Shown: in pieces, positions 43,662 through 51,271 of the stretch
Layout of the letters: each line of letters starts with the position of its first letter
How positions within the stretch are numbered: the first letter of the stretch is position 1
Assembly (NCBI GenBank): GCA_934647195.1
Contig: CAKUFD010000003.1
Span: 1-64,000, forward strand
DNA length: 64,000 nucleotides
Reading direction: 5' to 3'
Source: an uncultured Collinsella sp.
GTDB taxonomy: Bacteria; Actinomycetota; Coriobacteriia; Coriobacteriales; Coriobacteriaceae
Position numbers and translations under genes: made by a program
The notes under the pieces: model-generated
Database searches by the model: none
What the model saw: the letters and a program-made list of their open reading frames with translations, nothing else
What the model was told of the DNA's origin: nothing

Positions 43662-44135
43662 ATGGTCGAGCTGTTGCGCGTCGATGACAGGTTGCTTCAT
43701 GGCCAGGTGGCATATGCCTGGTGCAAGAACCTGACGGTCAATCTCATTGTCATTGCAAATGACGAGGTGACGAAGGACCAGGCGGCAAAGAATGCCTTTG
43801 CGCTTTCGAAGCCCGCTGGCGTCAATTTGGTTATTTCGACAGTTGAGAAAACGGTTGCATTTTTGAATTCCGCAAAGGGTCAGAAGTATTCCGTTCTTGT
43901 TTTGGTCAAGAACATGGCCGACGCCGCGGCGCTCGCAAAAGGCTGCGAGGGAATTGACGCCATCAACGTGGGAGGCATTCGCGAGCATGGCGATTCCCGC
44001 CGCTACACCAATGCCGTATGCCTGGATGCAGCCGATGAAGAGGTCGTCAAGGGCCTTGCCGCCAACGGCGTCTCGGTCTATGCGCAGCAGGTTCCCGCCG
44101 ACGGCAAGACCGATCTTGCCGCAATGATCAAATAG
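43662..44135 (+). CDS. PTS mannose/fructose/sorbose-family IIB subunit
   Basis: The 157-aa protein carries the mannose-family IIB signature at its N-terminus (LLRVDDRLLHGQV) with the phosphorylated His13. It passes phosphate from IIA to the sugar during uptake through IIC/IID. Length is typical. GGAAGGGAG lies before the ATG at 43662. It is the first gene of an operon with a fused IIC-IID protein (9 bases later) and a SIS-domain enzyme. No IIA is encoded here. Confidence 0.95.
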   Translation: MVELLRVDDRLLHGQVAYAWCKNLTVNLIVIANDEVTKDQAAKNAFALSKPAGVNLVISTVEKTVAFLNSAKGQKYSVLVLVKNMADAAALAKGCEGIDAINVGGIREHGDSRRYTNAVCLDAADEEVVKGLAANGVSVYAQQVPADGKTDLAAMIK

Positions 44136-44144
44136 GGGGAGAAG

Positions 44145-45764
44145 ATGAACATCATCCAGATGGTCCTTTTGGGCCTTATCGCTGTTTTTGGTTGGTGCGA
44201 GTACGTCGACGGCATCAACAAGTCCACGAGGCCTATCGTCATGTGTACGCTTGTCGGCCTTGTACTTGGAGATTTGCCTCAGGGCATCATTATCGGCGGT
44301 ACGCTTGAACTTGCGACGATGGGAATGATGGGCATCGGTATCTCGATTCCCATCAACATCACCATTGCCGGCGTGCTGGGCGCGGGTTTTGCCATCTCGA
44401 GCGGGCTTTCGCCCAAGGCTGCCGTGGCGCTCGCCATTCCCATCGGCATCGTTTACCGACTCTTGGAGCACTTGGCAACGACGGGCTACGACTTTGTTGC
44501 TGCGAAGATGCTGTTTGATCACCCCGAGCGTAACACCACACGCCGCGTCACCCAGGCGTTTTGGCTGATCTTTGGCCTTTCGTGCGCATTTATGTTCCTC
44601 ACGGTGTTCCTGAGCTTGCTCATCGGTGCCGATGCTGTGGCGGGCGTTGCCAATGCTATCCCCGAGAACATCCTCGATGCAATCGGCACGGGAACCAACC
44701 TGCTTGCCGCCCTGGGCTTCGCGATGCTCTTTAACCTTACGCGTACGCCCAAGACCATGGCGTTCTTCTTTATCGGCTTTGTTTGCGCGTCGTATCTCAA
44801 TATGCCCACGATGGCCGTAGCCATTGTCGGCGCCGCGTTCGCTGCTATCGCGTACTTCTTTACGGGCAACGAGAGCACGGCGAAGGAGGCTGCCGAGGAG
44901 ATTTTCGACGACTTTGACGCGCTGGACGACGAGCCGGAGGAGATTGCTGCGGCTCATGAGCATCTGCTTGGCAAGCGTGAGCTCAATCAGGTGTTCTTTA
45001 AGTCGTTTGGTCTGGAAGGTCCCTTCATCTACTCACGCCTGCAGGCTATCGGCTGGTGCCGCTCGATGCTTCCGGTAATCGAGAAGCTCTATACGAGCGA
45101 GGAAGACCGCTGTGCTGCCGTTAATCGTCACCTGGAGTTCTTCAACTCGAACCCCGAGTTCTCCACTGCGATCATGGGCATCTCAGCTTCCATGGAAGAG
45201 CAGAACTCGGTTGACCCCAACTTCGATACTGCGAGTATCAACAGCGTCAAGGCTGGCCTGATGGGCCCGGTGGCAGGTATCGGCGACAGCTTTTGGTGGG
45301 GCATTGTCAAGACGGTTGCCTCGGGTATCGGTTGCCAGTTTGCAATGCAGGGCAGCATCTTGGGACCCATCCTGTTCCTTCTTGTTTTCAACATCCCGCA
45401 TTGGGTGATCCGCTACATCCTCACCTTCAAGGGTTATGAGCTGGGCGGTCGCGTTCTCGAGTCGATGGCCGAGAACAACATCATCGAGAAGATCTCGCTG
45501 TGCGCGGGTATCCTCGGCATGATGGTAATCGGAGCCATGACCTGCAGCATGATCAGCGTTACCACGCCGCTCGTGTTTAACATGGCAAATGGCGTAACTC
45601 TGACCCTTCAGGAGACGCTCGACGAGATTTTGCCGAACATGCTCCCGCTCGCATCTGTGTTCATCGTCGCTACGCTGCTTCGTCGCAAGGTCAAGATCAT
45701 CCCCTTGCTCTTTGGTCTTCTGGCCTTTGGCATCGTGTTTAACCTGCTGGGAATCATCGCGTAG
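44145..45764 (+). CDS. Fused PTS mannose-family IIC-IID permease
   Basis: Two subunits that are normally separate are joined in this 539-aa protein. Residues 1-245 are a IIC domain (GGTLELATMGMMGIG, SIPINITIAGVLGAGFAISS). An acidic linker (about 246-272, EEIFDDFDALDDEPEE) follows, and 273-539 are a IID domain (LNQVFFKSFGLEGPFIYSRL, MGPVAGIGDSFWWG). The complex forms the membrane channel for sugar uptake. There is no stop codon or frameshift at the junction. GGGGGAGAAG precedes the ATG at 44145. Confidence 0.93.
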   Translation: MNIIQMVLLGLIAVFGWCEYVDGINKSTRPIVMCTLVGLVLGDLPQGIIIGGTLELATMGMMGIGISIPINITIAGVLGAGFAISSGLSPKAAVALAIPIGIVYRLLEHLATTGYDFVAAKMLFDHPERNTTRRVTQAFWLIFGLSCAFMFLTVFLSLLIGADAVAGVANAIPENILDAIGTGTNLLAALGFAMLFNLTRTPKTMAFFFIGFVCASYLNMPTMAVAIVGAAFAAIAYFFTGNESTAKEAAEEIFDDFDALDDEPEEIAAAHEHLLGKRELNQVFFKSFGLEGPFIYSRLQAIGWCRSMLPVIEKLYTSEEDRCAAVNRHLEFFNSNPEFSTAIMGISASMEEQNSVDPNFDTASINSVKAGLMGPVAGIGDSFWWGIVKTVASGIGCQFAMQGSILGPILFLLVFNIPHWVIRYILTFKGYELGGRVLESMAENNIIEKISLCAGILGMMVIGAMTCSMISVTTPLVFNMANGVTLTLQETLDEILPNMLPLASVFIVATLLRRKVKIIPLLFGLLAFGIVFNLLGIIA

Positions 45765-45773
45765 GAGCAGTTC

Positions 45774-46850
45774 ATGAGAAGCATGTATACCTATATCGAG
45801 CAAGCGCCGGCGATTGCGCGCGATATCATTGCACACCGCGATGCGCTGGTGGGCCCTCTTGTCGAGCAGTTTTGCGCTATGGCGCCCAAGCGTCTGCTGA
45901 TTGTCGCATCGGGCTCGTCCTATGACATTGCCATGTCGATGAGGCCGTTTATGCAGCAGGCGCTGGGCATCGAGGTAAGCGTCGAATGGCCCATGAGCTA
46001 CATCCTGTACAACCACGCTCAAAACGACGAGACGTTCGTGTTGTGCATGTCGCAGTCGGGCCGCAGCACGAACACCATCGAGGCGGTTCGACGTGCTCAG
46101 GCGTGCGGCCATCATGTTGCCGTGCTGACGTGCAACCCCGAGGCTCCGATGCGTGAGTACTGCGAGCACGTGTATGCCTACGGTAGCGGTACCGAAGACT
46201 ACTATGTGGCAAAAGGATTCCCGACCAGCTGCGTCTACCTGGCACTTTTCGCTATCGAGGCTGCTCGTGCCCTCGACGTGAGGGGCGCTGACGATTGCTT
46301 GGCACTGCTTTCGGACGTGTCGGCGGTCGTGGAAGATATGGATGAGGTCTATCGCGCGGCGCGTCCGTTTGCCGAAAAGCACCTGGACGCATTCGTCGAT
46401 GCCCGACGCATCATGTGCGTGGGCATTGGAGCTGGATATGGCGTTGCTTTGGAGGGCGCGCTCAAACTTAACGAGATGATCGGCGTCGCTGCAAACGCAT
46501 ACGAGATGGAAGAGTTTGTACACGGACCCACCTACGAGATTCGACGCGGTCATGTTGTCGTCCTTGTCGATTTGGGCGGGCCCGGTCACGACCGCATGAT
46601 GCAGCTCTATCGCGCTTTGCATGTCCTGACCGACGAGGTCTATGTTATCGACGCGGTTGGGGAGGGACCTGCTCAGTTCGATGAGAGGATGTTTGGCTTG
46701 AAGCCCCTTGCGGGCTGTGAACTCGACGCGCCGCGCGCGGTTATTCCGTTCCAGGTCTTGGCCGAGTCCATCTGCTCGAAGCTCGATCTTTTGAGCTACA
46801 ACCTCTCCAATCTGGAGTTCGAAAAGCAGATCAAGAACAAAGCCAACTGA
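45774..46850 (+). CDS. SIS-domain enzyme, FrlB/AgaS-like (probable sugar-amine phosphate deglycase or isomerase)
   Basis: The 358-aa protein has two sugar-isomerase (SIS) domains, at about 35-170 and 195-340, as in the isomerase half of glucosamine-6-phosphate synthase. Visible are LIVASGSSYDIAM, CMSQSGRSTNTIEAVRRAQ and the second-domain GAGYGVALEGALKLNEM. It lacks a glutaminase domain. Relatives linked to mannose-type PTS genes and a GntR regulator cleave fructoselysine- or glucoselysine-6-phosphate (FrlB, GfrF) or isomerise amino sugars (AgaS). The operon context makes deglycation of an imported Amadori-type compound attractive, but the substrate is an inference. GGAG precedes the ATG at 45774. 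Confidence 0.85.
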   Translation: MRSMYTYIEQAPAIARDIIAHRDALVGPLVEQFCAMAPKRLLIVASGSSYDIAMSMRPFMQQALGIEVSVEWPMSYILYNHAQNDETFVLCMSQSGRSTNTIEAVRRAQACGHHVAVLTCNPEAPMREYCEHVYAYGSGTEDYYVAKGFPTSCVYLALFAIEAARALDVRGADDCLALLSDVSAVVEDMDEVYRAARPFAEKHLDAFVDARRIMCVGIGAGYGVALEGALKLNEMIGVAANAYEMEEFVHGPTYEIRRGHVVVLVDLGGPGHDRMMQLYRALHVLTDEVYVIDAVGEGPAQFDERMFGLKPLAGCELDAPRAVIPFQVLAESICSKLDLLSYNLSNLEFEKQIKNKAN

Positions 46851-46930
46851 GGTGGCCTTGATGTTTGCGCTTCTTGATGGGCAGTAGAGAAGTGAACATC
46901 GGTGGCACATGAATAGCATGGCGCTCAACG

Positions 46931-46939
46931 TGGTAGAAT
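46931..46939 (+). promoter_or_regulatory. Extended -10 promoter of the tmRNA gene
   Basis: TGGTAGAAT is an extended -10 (TAGAAT at 46934-46939) without a good -35. Transcription would start near 46946 and give a tmRNA precursor with about 80 extra bases at its 5' end, removed by RNase P. Confidence 0.5.
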
Positions 46940-47027
46940 ACAGGTCCGCGTTGAGCGCGTGTTCTTTGAAAAGGTCGATGTTGCTGCCGGCATGCGCCGT
47001 GCGGCAATGCCATGACCTCTCGATTGA

Positions 47028-47392
47028 GGGGGTGACTGGTTTCGACACGATAGCCTTGAGAGAGGAAGCAAGCCGAGGTCTCCTCGCCTCGTAAAACAGG
47101 GGTACCGTCAAATTGAATTGACAACAACACTTCTTATGAGCCCATGGCTCTCGCTGCTTAATTTATAGCTGGCGCGTCAACCCGGTGATTTCCCCGACAC
47201 CGGCGCGACGTCATTTTAGGGGAATGCTCCTGCGCACGTAATCGGTATGGCGCGGGCTAAGACCGAACCGGTTGGGACGCGGCGAGCGTGTCGCTGTGCG
47301 CAATGTGTCCGAGACTAAATCAGCGACTGAGCTTGGAGATGCCGATCAGGGGGCTTTCGTGGACCGGAGTTCGATTCTCCGCACCTCCACCA
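47028..47392 (+). ncRNA. ssrA: Transfer-messenger RNA (tmRNA, ssrA)
   Basis: Both tRNA-like ends are visible. The 5' GGGGGTGACTGGTTTCGAC pairs in its first seven bases with CACCTCC near the 3' end, which is followed by ACCA (CCA encoded, 47390-47392). A T-arm (GGAGTTCGATTCTCC) precedes it. The tag reading frame (47120-47161) encodes DNNTSYEPMALAA and then TAA, ending in the family's ALAA degradation signal. It rescues stalled ribosomes together with SmpB, which is not in this window. Length (365 nt) is typical. Confidence 0.97.
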
Positions 47393-47400
47393 CATGGTAC

Positions 47401-47434
47401 AAGCAGGTAGATATAGCTATCTACCTGCTTTTTT
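47401..47434 (+). terminator. Terminator after tmRNA
   Basis: A 13-bp perfect stem (47401-47413 with 47418-47430) has a 4-base loop and is followed by TTTTATT. Very strong intrinsic terminator. Confidence 0.9.
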
Positions 47435-47530
47435 ATTGCTTGTGACAAAAACAAGACAGGTTTATTTTGTCACGTAGGGTACCTAACAAAATACATTCTT
47501 GGTTACGAGGGCGTTCTCCGGGCGTGGAAT

Positions 47531-47580
47531 GCGAAAAAGAAAACGGCGGGAAAGCCTGAAATCCATGCTTTCTCGCCGTT
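47531..47580 (-). terminator. Terminator after the amino-acid ABC operon
   Basis: On the minus strand AACGGCGAGAAAGC pairs with GCTTTCCCGCCGTT (one mismatch) and continues into TTTTCTTTTT. It ends the three-gene transporter transcript. Confidence 0.8.
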
Positions 47581-47624
47581 GTGTGCGAATCGATATGTAC
47601 GAACATGCGCTCGTGGGCCGCGGT

Positions 47625-48395
47625 CTAGTTCAGATAACGGGAGAGGAACTCGCGCGTACGGGGGAGTTTGGGTGCGGTGAACATCTCGTCGGGGCTTGAG
47701 GCTTCGGCGATAACGCCCTTATCCATAAAGACGACCTCGTCGGAGACGTTGCGAGCAAAGGCCATTTCATGCGTCACGACGACCATCGTCATACCGCCTG
47801 CCGCCAGATCGCGCATGACGCTTAACACTTCGCCGGAGATTTCGGGATCGAGGGCAGAAGTGGGCTCGTCAAAAAGCATGAGGTCGGGCTGCATGCACAG
47901 GGCGCGGGCAATTGCAACGCGCTGCTTTTGGCCGCCAGAAAGACGGGTTACATCGGCGCGTGCAAAATCGGAAAGACCCACGGCTTCGAGATGGTGCATA
48001 GCCGTCTGCTCGGCCTCGTCTTTGCTCATTTTCTTGAGCGTGACGGGAGCGAGCGTGCAGTTGTCCAGTACGTTCATATTGTTGAAGAGGTTGAACCCCT
48101 GGAATACCATGCCGATTTTCTCACGCAGCTTGTTGACATTCACGTGGTCGGCAGCGAGGTCTGCTCCGTGGAACCAAACATGGCCGGCATCGGGGGTCTC
48201 TAGCAGGTTTAGGCAGCGCAAAAGCGTCGACTTGCCCGATCCGGAGGCGCCGATGATGGTGACCACCTGGCCGGGCATGACCGAGAGCTCGATATCGCGC
48301 AGAACAACGTTGCCGTCAAACGATTTGCGCAGGCCCTCAACGCGGATGACGGGCTCGTTTTCAGAAGACGAGAAAGAGGTTGCGTCCAAAGCCAT
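47625..48395 (-). CDS. Polar amino-acid ABC transporter ATP-binding protein
   Basis: The 256-aa ATPase is of the GlnQ/HisP type: Walker [25 protein letters not shown] and Walker [15 protein letters not shown]. It drives uptake of an amino acid with the permease and binding protein encoded upstream. The ATG at 48395 follows the permease stop by two bases, with GGAGG before it inside the permease end; a much longer upstream frame overlaps the permease and is rejected. The minus-strand order is binding protein, permease, ATPase. Confidence 0.95.
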   Translation of the reverse strand: MALDATSFSSSENEPVIRVEGLRKSFDGNVVLRDIELSVMPGQVVTIIGASGSGKSTLLRCLNLLETPDAGHVWFHGADLAADHVNVNKLREKIGMVFQGFNLFNNMNVLDNCTLAPVTLKKMSKDEAEQTAMHHLEAVGLSDFARADVTRLSGGQKQRVAIARALCMQPDLMLFDEPTSALDPEISGEVLSVMRDLAAGGMTMVVVTHEMAFARNVSDEVVFMDKGVIAEASSPDEMFTAPKLPRTREFLSRYLN

Positions 48396-48397
48396 GA

Positions 48398-49579
48398 CTA
48401 GGCCTCCGTTCCGAGAGAAAGGGGCTGTGCGTCCGAGGTGCTGCCAAGGGGCTTGCTCTTGACGTTGAGGCGACGCGCAAGGCGTCCCAGCAGCCACGAT
48501 GCGATAGCCGTCATGATGAGGTAGGCCACAGCGGCAACGAGATAGGCGTTAAGCTGCTTGTAGTAGATACCGGCGACGGTGCTTGCGGCAAAGGTGAGGT
48601 CGAACACGCCGATGACGGAAAGGACCGAGGAATCCTTGATGTTGATGACGAGCTCGTTGGAAAGGCCGGGGATGGCAAATTTAATGCCCTGGGGGAAGAC
48701 GACCTTGATCATGGCCTGCCACTGCGAGAGACCAAGCGAGCGTGCCGCCTCCATCTGGCCCAGATCGACCGACTCAATGCCGCCTCGCAGCACTTCCATC
48801 ATGTAAGCAGTGGAGTTGAGCGAAACCACGACAAGGCCCGCCGTAAAGCGCGACCAGATGCTGTTGACTTCGGTGATGCTGAAGCCAAAGCTGCTTACAA
48901 CGGCGATGCCCAGGTAATAGATAATGACGCCCTGCACGAGCATCGGCGTGCCGCGCACGATGGTGGAGTAGAACTTGGCAAAACCAACGCCCACCTTCTT
49001 GAGGAAGCGCGTGAAGTCGTTGTCGGATCGATCGATTTCCATGATGCGGATGGCAACGAGCAAGATAGCGAGGAAAAACGCGATGACGGTACCAAAGACG
49101 GCAAGCTCGATAGTGGTGATGACACCGGTGATGTAGGTCTGCTTGCCCTGCTGGAACATATAGAGCACCTGGACGAGCATATCCTTGGGCATGGAAGTGG
49201 CGCTAGCGGCAGCTGCCCAGGCGGAGGCGAATCCCAGGACAACACGGTCGACGACGAGTACGGCTGCGATTGCCCAGACAACATACGACCCAAAACGAAG
49301 AGCGCGGGAGACGCCCGGCTTGGCAAAGGGCGCTGTCTGTGCGTATGTCTTCCAGTGCGTAAGTTTAAATACCAGCGCTACAACAGAAAGAACGATCCAG
49401 GCCGCGAGCAGGTAATACATCACGAGCTCGACAGTGAATGCGTTGGCAAGAAAGCTCATGGGTGAGCGGGGCTGGCTAGAGAGCATCATGCCGATCGCTG
49501 CGATTGCGGATGTGCCGAGCAGCACATAGCGATGATCGCGGCGGGCAAATGAGGCGATGCGTGAAAATACGGACGCCAT
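48398..49579 (-). CDS. Amino-acid ABC transporter permease with extended N-terminus
   Basis: The C-terminal 230 residues form a HisM/GlnP-type permease with the cytoplasmic EAA loop ([17 protein letters not shown]). The first 140 or so residues are extra and hold about three more membrane segments ([35 protein letters not shown] and [20 protein letters not shown]). Usual family members have about 220-240 residues, so 393 is long. GAAGGA lies close before the ATG at 49579. It is coupled to the ATPase gene (two bases apart). Confidence 0.93.
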   Translation of the reverse strand: MASVFSRIASFARRDHRYVLLGTSAIAAIGMMLSSQPRSPMSFLANAFTVELVMYYLLAAWIVLSVVALVFKLTHWKTYAQTAPFAKPGVSRALRFGSYVVWAIAAVLVVDRVVLGFASAWAAAASATSMPKDMLVQVLYMFQQGKQTYITGVITTIELAVFGTVIAFFLAILLVAIRIMEIDRSDNDFTRFLKKVGVGFAKFYSTIVRGTPMLVQGVIIYYLGIAVVSSFGFSITEVNSIWSRFTAGLVVVSLNSTAYMMEVLRGGIESVDLGQMEAARSLGLSQWQAMIKVVFPQGIKFAIPGLSNELVINIKDSSVLSVIGVFDLTFAASTVAGIYYKQLNAYLVAAVAYLIMTAIASWLLGRLARRLNVKSKPLGSTSDAQPLSLGTEA

Positions 49580-49605
49580 AATAATCCTTCGTTTAAATCA
49601 ACAAA

Positions 49606-49629
49606 GGGCGAAGATGCGGATCTTCGCCC
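49606..49629 (-). terminator. Intercistronic hairpin after the binding-protein gene
   Basis: GGGCGAAGA and TCTTCGCCC (49606-49614 and 49621-49629) form a 9-bp stem on the minus strand, followed by TTTGTTGATTT. As after mglB, it probably limits read-through so that more binding protein is made than membrane components. Confidence 0.65.
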
Positions 49630-49655
49630 CTCAACGTACATGCAGTGTGCGGCAA

Positions 49656-50585
49656 TTAGGCCGGCTGGCGATCCATGCAGTCCTGCCAGATTTGCAGGCG
49701 CTCCTTTTGCGAGATATCGCCGATGATCTTGTTGAGCTCGTCGAGGATGTCCTCTTGGCCCTTGGCGATGGCGGCGTTATCGGGGTTGCTCGGATCGGAG
49801 AAGCCCTCGCCGTCGGCCAGCTCGACCTTCTTGAGGTCGGGGTAGTTCTCGAGCAGATTGGGAAGCGACATAGAAGAGAAGGTGATGGCGTCACAGGTGC
49901 CGTTCTCGATACCATCGACCACGAGCGGTACGGTAGCAACCGGCGTAAGGTGGTTGACCTCGGGAATCTCGTCAATCAGCTCATCGTAGAAGGTGTCCTT
50001 CTGACCAAGGACGGTGGCGCCGGTGAAGTCGGAAAGCTTGGTGGCGTCGGCGTACTTGGAGTCCTTCTTCACGACCATGATCACTTCGTCATCGATATAG
50101 GAATCGGTGAAGTCGGCAGATTGGGCGCGCTCGGGCGTGACGGACATGCCGGCGCAGATGATGTCGATGGTGCCGTTGCCGAGGGCGTCGACAAGCGCGC
50201 CAAACTCCATCTTGACGGCAACGGGCTCCATGTCGAGTGCCTTGGCGATTCGCTTGGCGATTTGCACGTCATAACCGTCGGCATAGGCGCCTGAGACGTT
50301 CTCGATAGGAATCGTGGTGTCGGATTCGGCAGACTCCTGCCAGTTGTAGGGGGCGTATGCGGCCTCCATGCCGATGCGCAGGGTCTTGCCGTCGCCGAGC
50401 TTGCCGGCGGCCTTCTTGGAGGAGGTGGATTTGGAGGAACCCGTGTTGGAGCCGGTGGCTTGTGCGGCGGGACCGCAGCCGGTAAGGAATGTTGCGCCCG
50501 CGACAGTGAATGCGGTGATGCCGCTGAGCTTGAGGAAGTCGCGGCGCGAGCATGCGCGGCCGAGCGCGCCGAAGTTGTTCTCCAT
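49656..50585 (-). CDS. Amino-acid ABC transporter substrate-binding lipoprotein
   Basis: The 309-aa protein is a family 3 extracellular solute-binding protein. It starts with a twin-arginine-like lipoprotein signal ([10 protein letters not shown], then LTGC), has a Ser/Thr/Lys-rich linker, and continues with TLRIGMEAAYAPYNWQE, GYDVQIAKRIAKALDM and ICAGMSVTPERAQSADFTDS, typical for polar amino-acid binders. The ATG at 50585 has GGAGG eight bases upstream. It is the first gene of the operon. The amino acid cannot be named. Confidence 0.94.
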   Translation of the reverse strand: MENNFGALGRACSRRDFLKLSGITAFTVAGATFLTGCGPAAQATGSNTGSSKSTSSKKAAGKLGDGKTLRIGMEAAYAPYNWQESAESDTTIPIENVSGAYADGYDVQIAKRIAKALDMEPVAVKMEFGALVDALGNGTIDIICAGMSVTPERAQSADFTDSYIDDEVIMVVKKDSKYADATKLSDFTGATVLGQKDTFYDELIDEIPEVNHLTPVATVPLVVDGIENGTCDAITFSSMSLPNLLENYPDLKKVELADGEGFSDPSNPDNAAIAKGQEDILDELNKIIGDISQKERLQIWQDCMDRQPA

Positions 50586-50825
50586 GATGAGAGCCTCCAA
50601 AAAAGTTGTGTTACCCCTTCCGCACGACGCAACCGGAAGGGACTCATTCCCTTCCCCCTTGCAACCTAATGCGAGAAAGTTACGCGTGTTAAGGAATTAG
50701 ATTACGCCGGATTGCTTGGCTGTTTATCGGGAAGTGCGGATAGAAACAATGCGGAAACGTTGGGTTTTGTAGATGCTGGGTTTTGTGCTTCTTGGTGTTG
50801 CCGGTTGTTTTTTGAGGCGCACTGA

Positions 50826-50951
50826 ATGAGTGGCGGCTTTTGGTGCATTTCTAATCGAGTGGCGGTTAATCGTGCATCTGAGGAGTCGAATCGTTCTCGA
50901 GACGTTGGATTATCCGCCACTCATTTTAAAATGCACGTTTTGCCGCCACTG
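50826..50951. repeat. GAGTGGCGG palindromic repeat array, cluster B
   Basis: Four copies of the core lie at 50828 and 50857 (direct) and 50914 and 50943 (inverted; the last ends in CACTGG). The spacings 29, 57 and 29 are identical to those of the first four units of cluster A. Three units continue with a four-base A/T-rich spacer and then SGTGCAT. The arms can fold into a long hairpin of two paired modules. Confidence 0.85.
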
Positions 50952-50959
50952 GTTGGCCT

Positions 50960-51271
50960 GGCAGTGAGTGTAGTCGGCGCTCGGGAACGACTGCTGCGTG
51001 CATGCCCTGGCGCGCCGTGAGGCGTGGTAGCAAGTACGAGTGACAACCAAGGAGCGTGCCGAGAAGCATGCCGGCGAGCGCGAGCGGCTGCTGCGAAGCG
51101 CGGCGGCCGAGGGCGTGGCGAAAGATGAAAAATCGTCAGTGGACGTGTTGCGGGGCGCGGCGAGGCACGCCTGGCATGTCCCAAGGGGCGAAACGCTGCC
51201 GGCATGCTGTGGTGGCAACATGCCGGCGGCTGGGTCGAGATGACGAGCGGGTTTGGGGTGCGTACTGGTCC
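50960..51271. other. Intergenic stretch with no convincing gene
   Basis: This GC-rich stretch has open frames on both strands. One plus-strand frame (51040-51243, GTG start) reads MTTKERAEKHAGERERLLRS in its first part, but it has no good ribosome binding site and runs through the hairpin at 51198-51227. It could be a decayed gene end. The gap from 50586 to 50825 shows nothing. Confidence 0.35.
51198..51227 (-). terminator. Hairpin downstream of the LPXTG phosphoesterase gene
   Basis: GCCGGCATG (51198-51206) and CATGCCGGC (51219-51227) form a perfect 9-bp stem with a 12-base loop. The flanks lack a clear T-run, so termination strength is uncertain. Confidence 0.45.

Noticed and set aside
46909..47094. 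Plus-strand frame of 61 codons
   Set aside because: It overlaps the tmRNA promoter, leader and 5' end, and has no ribosome binding site.
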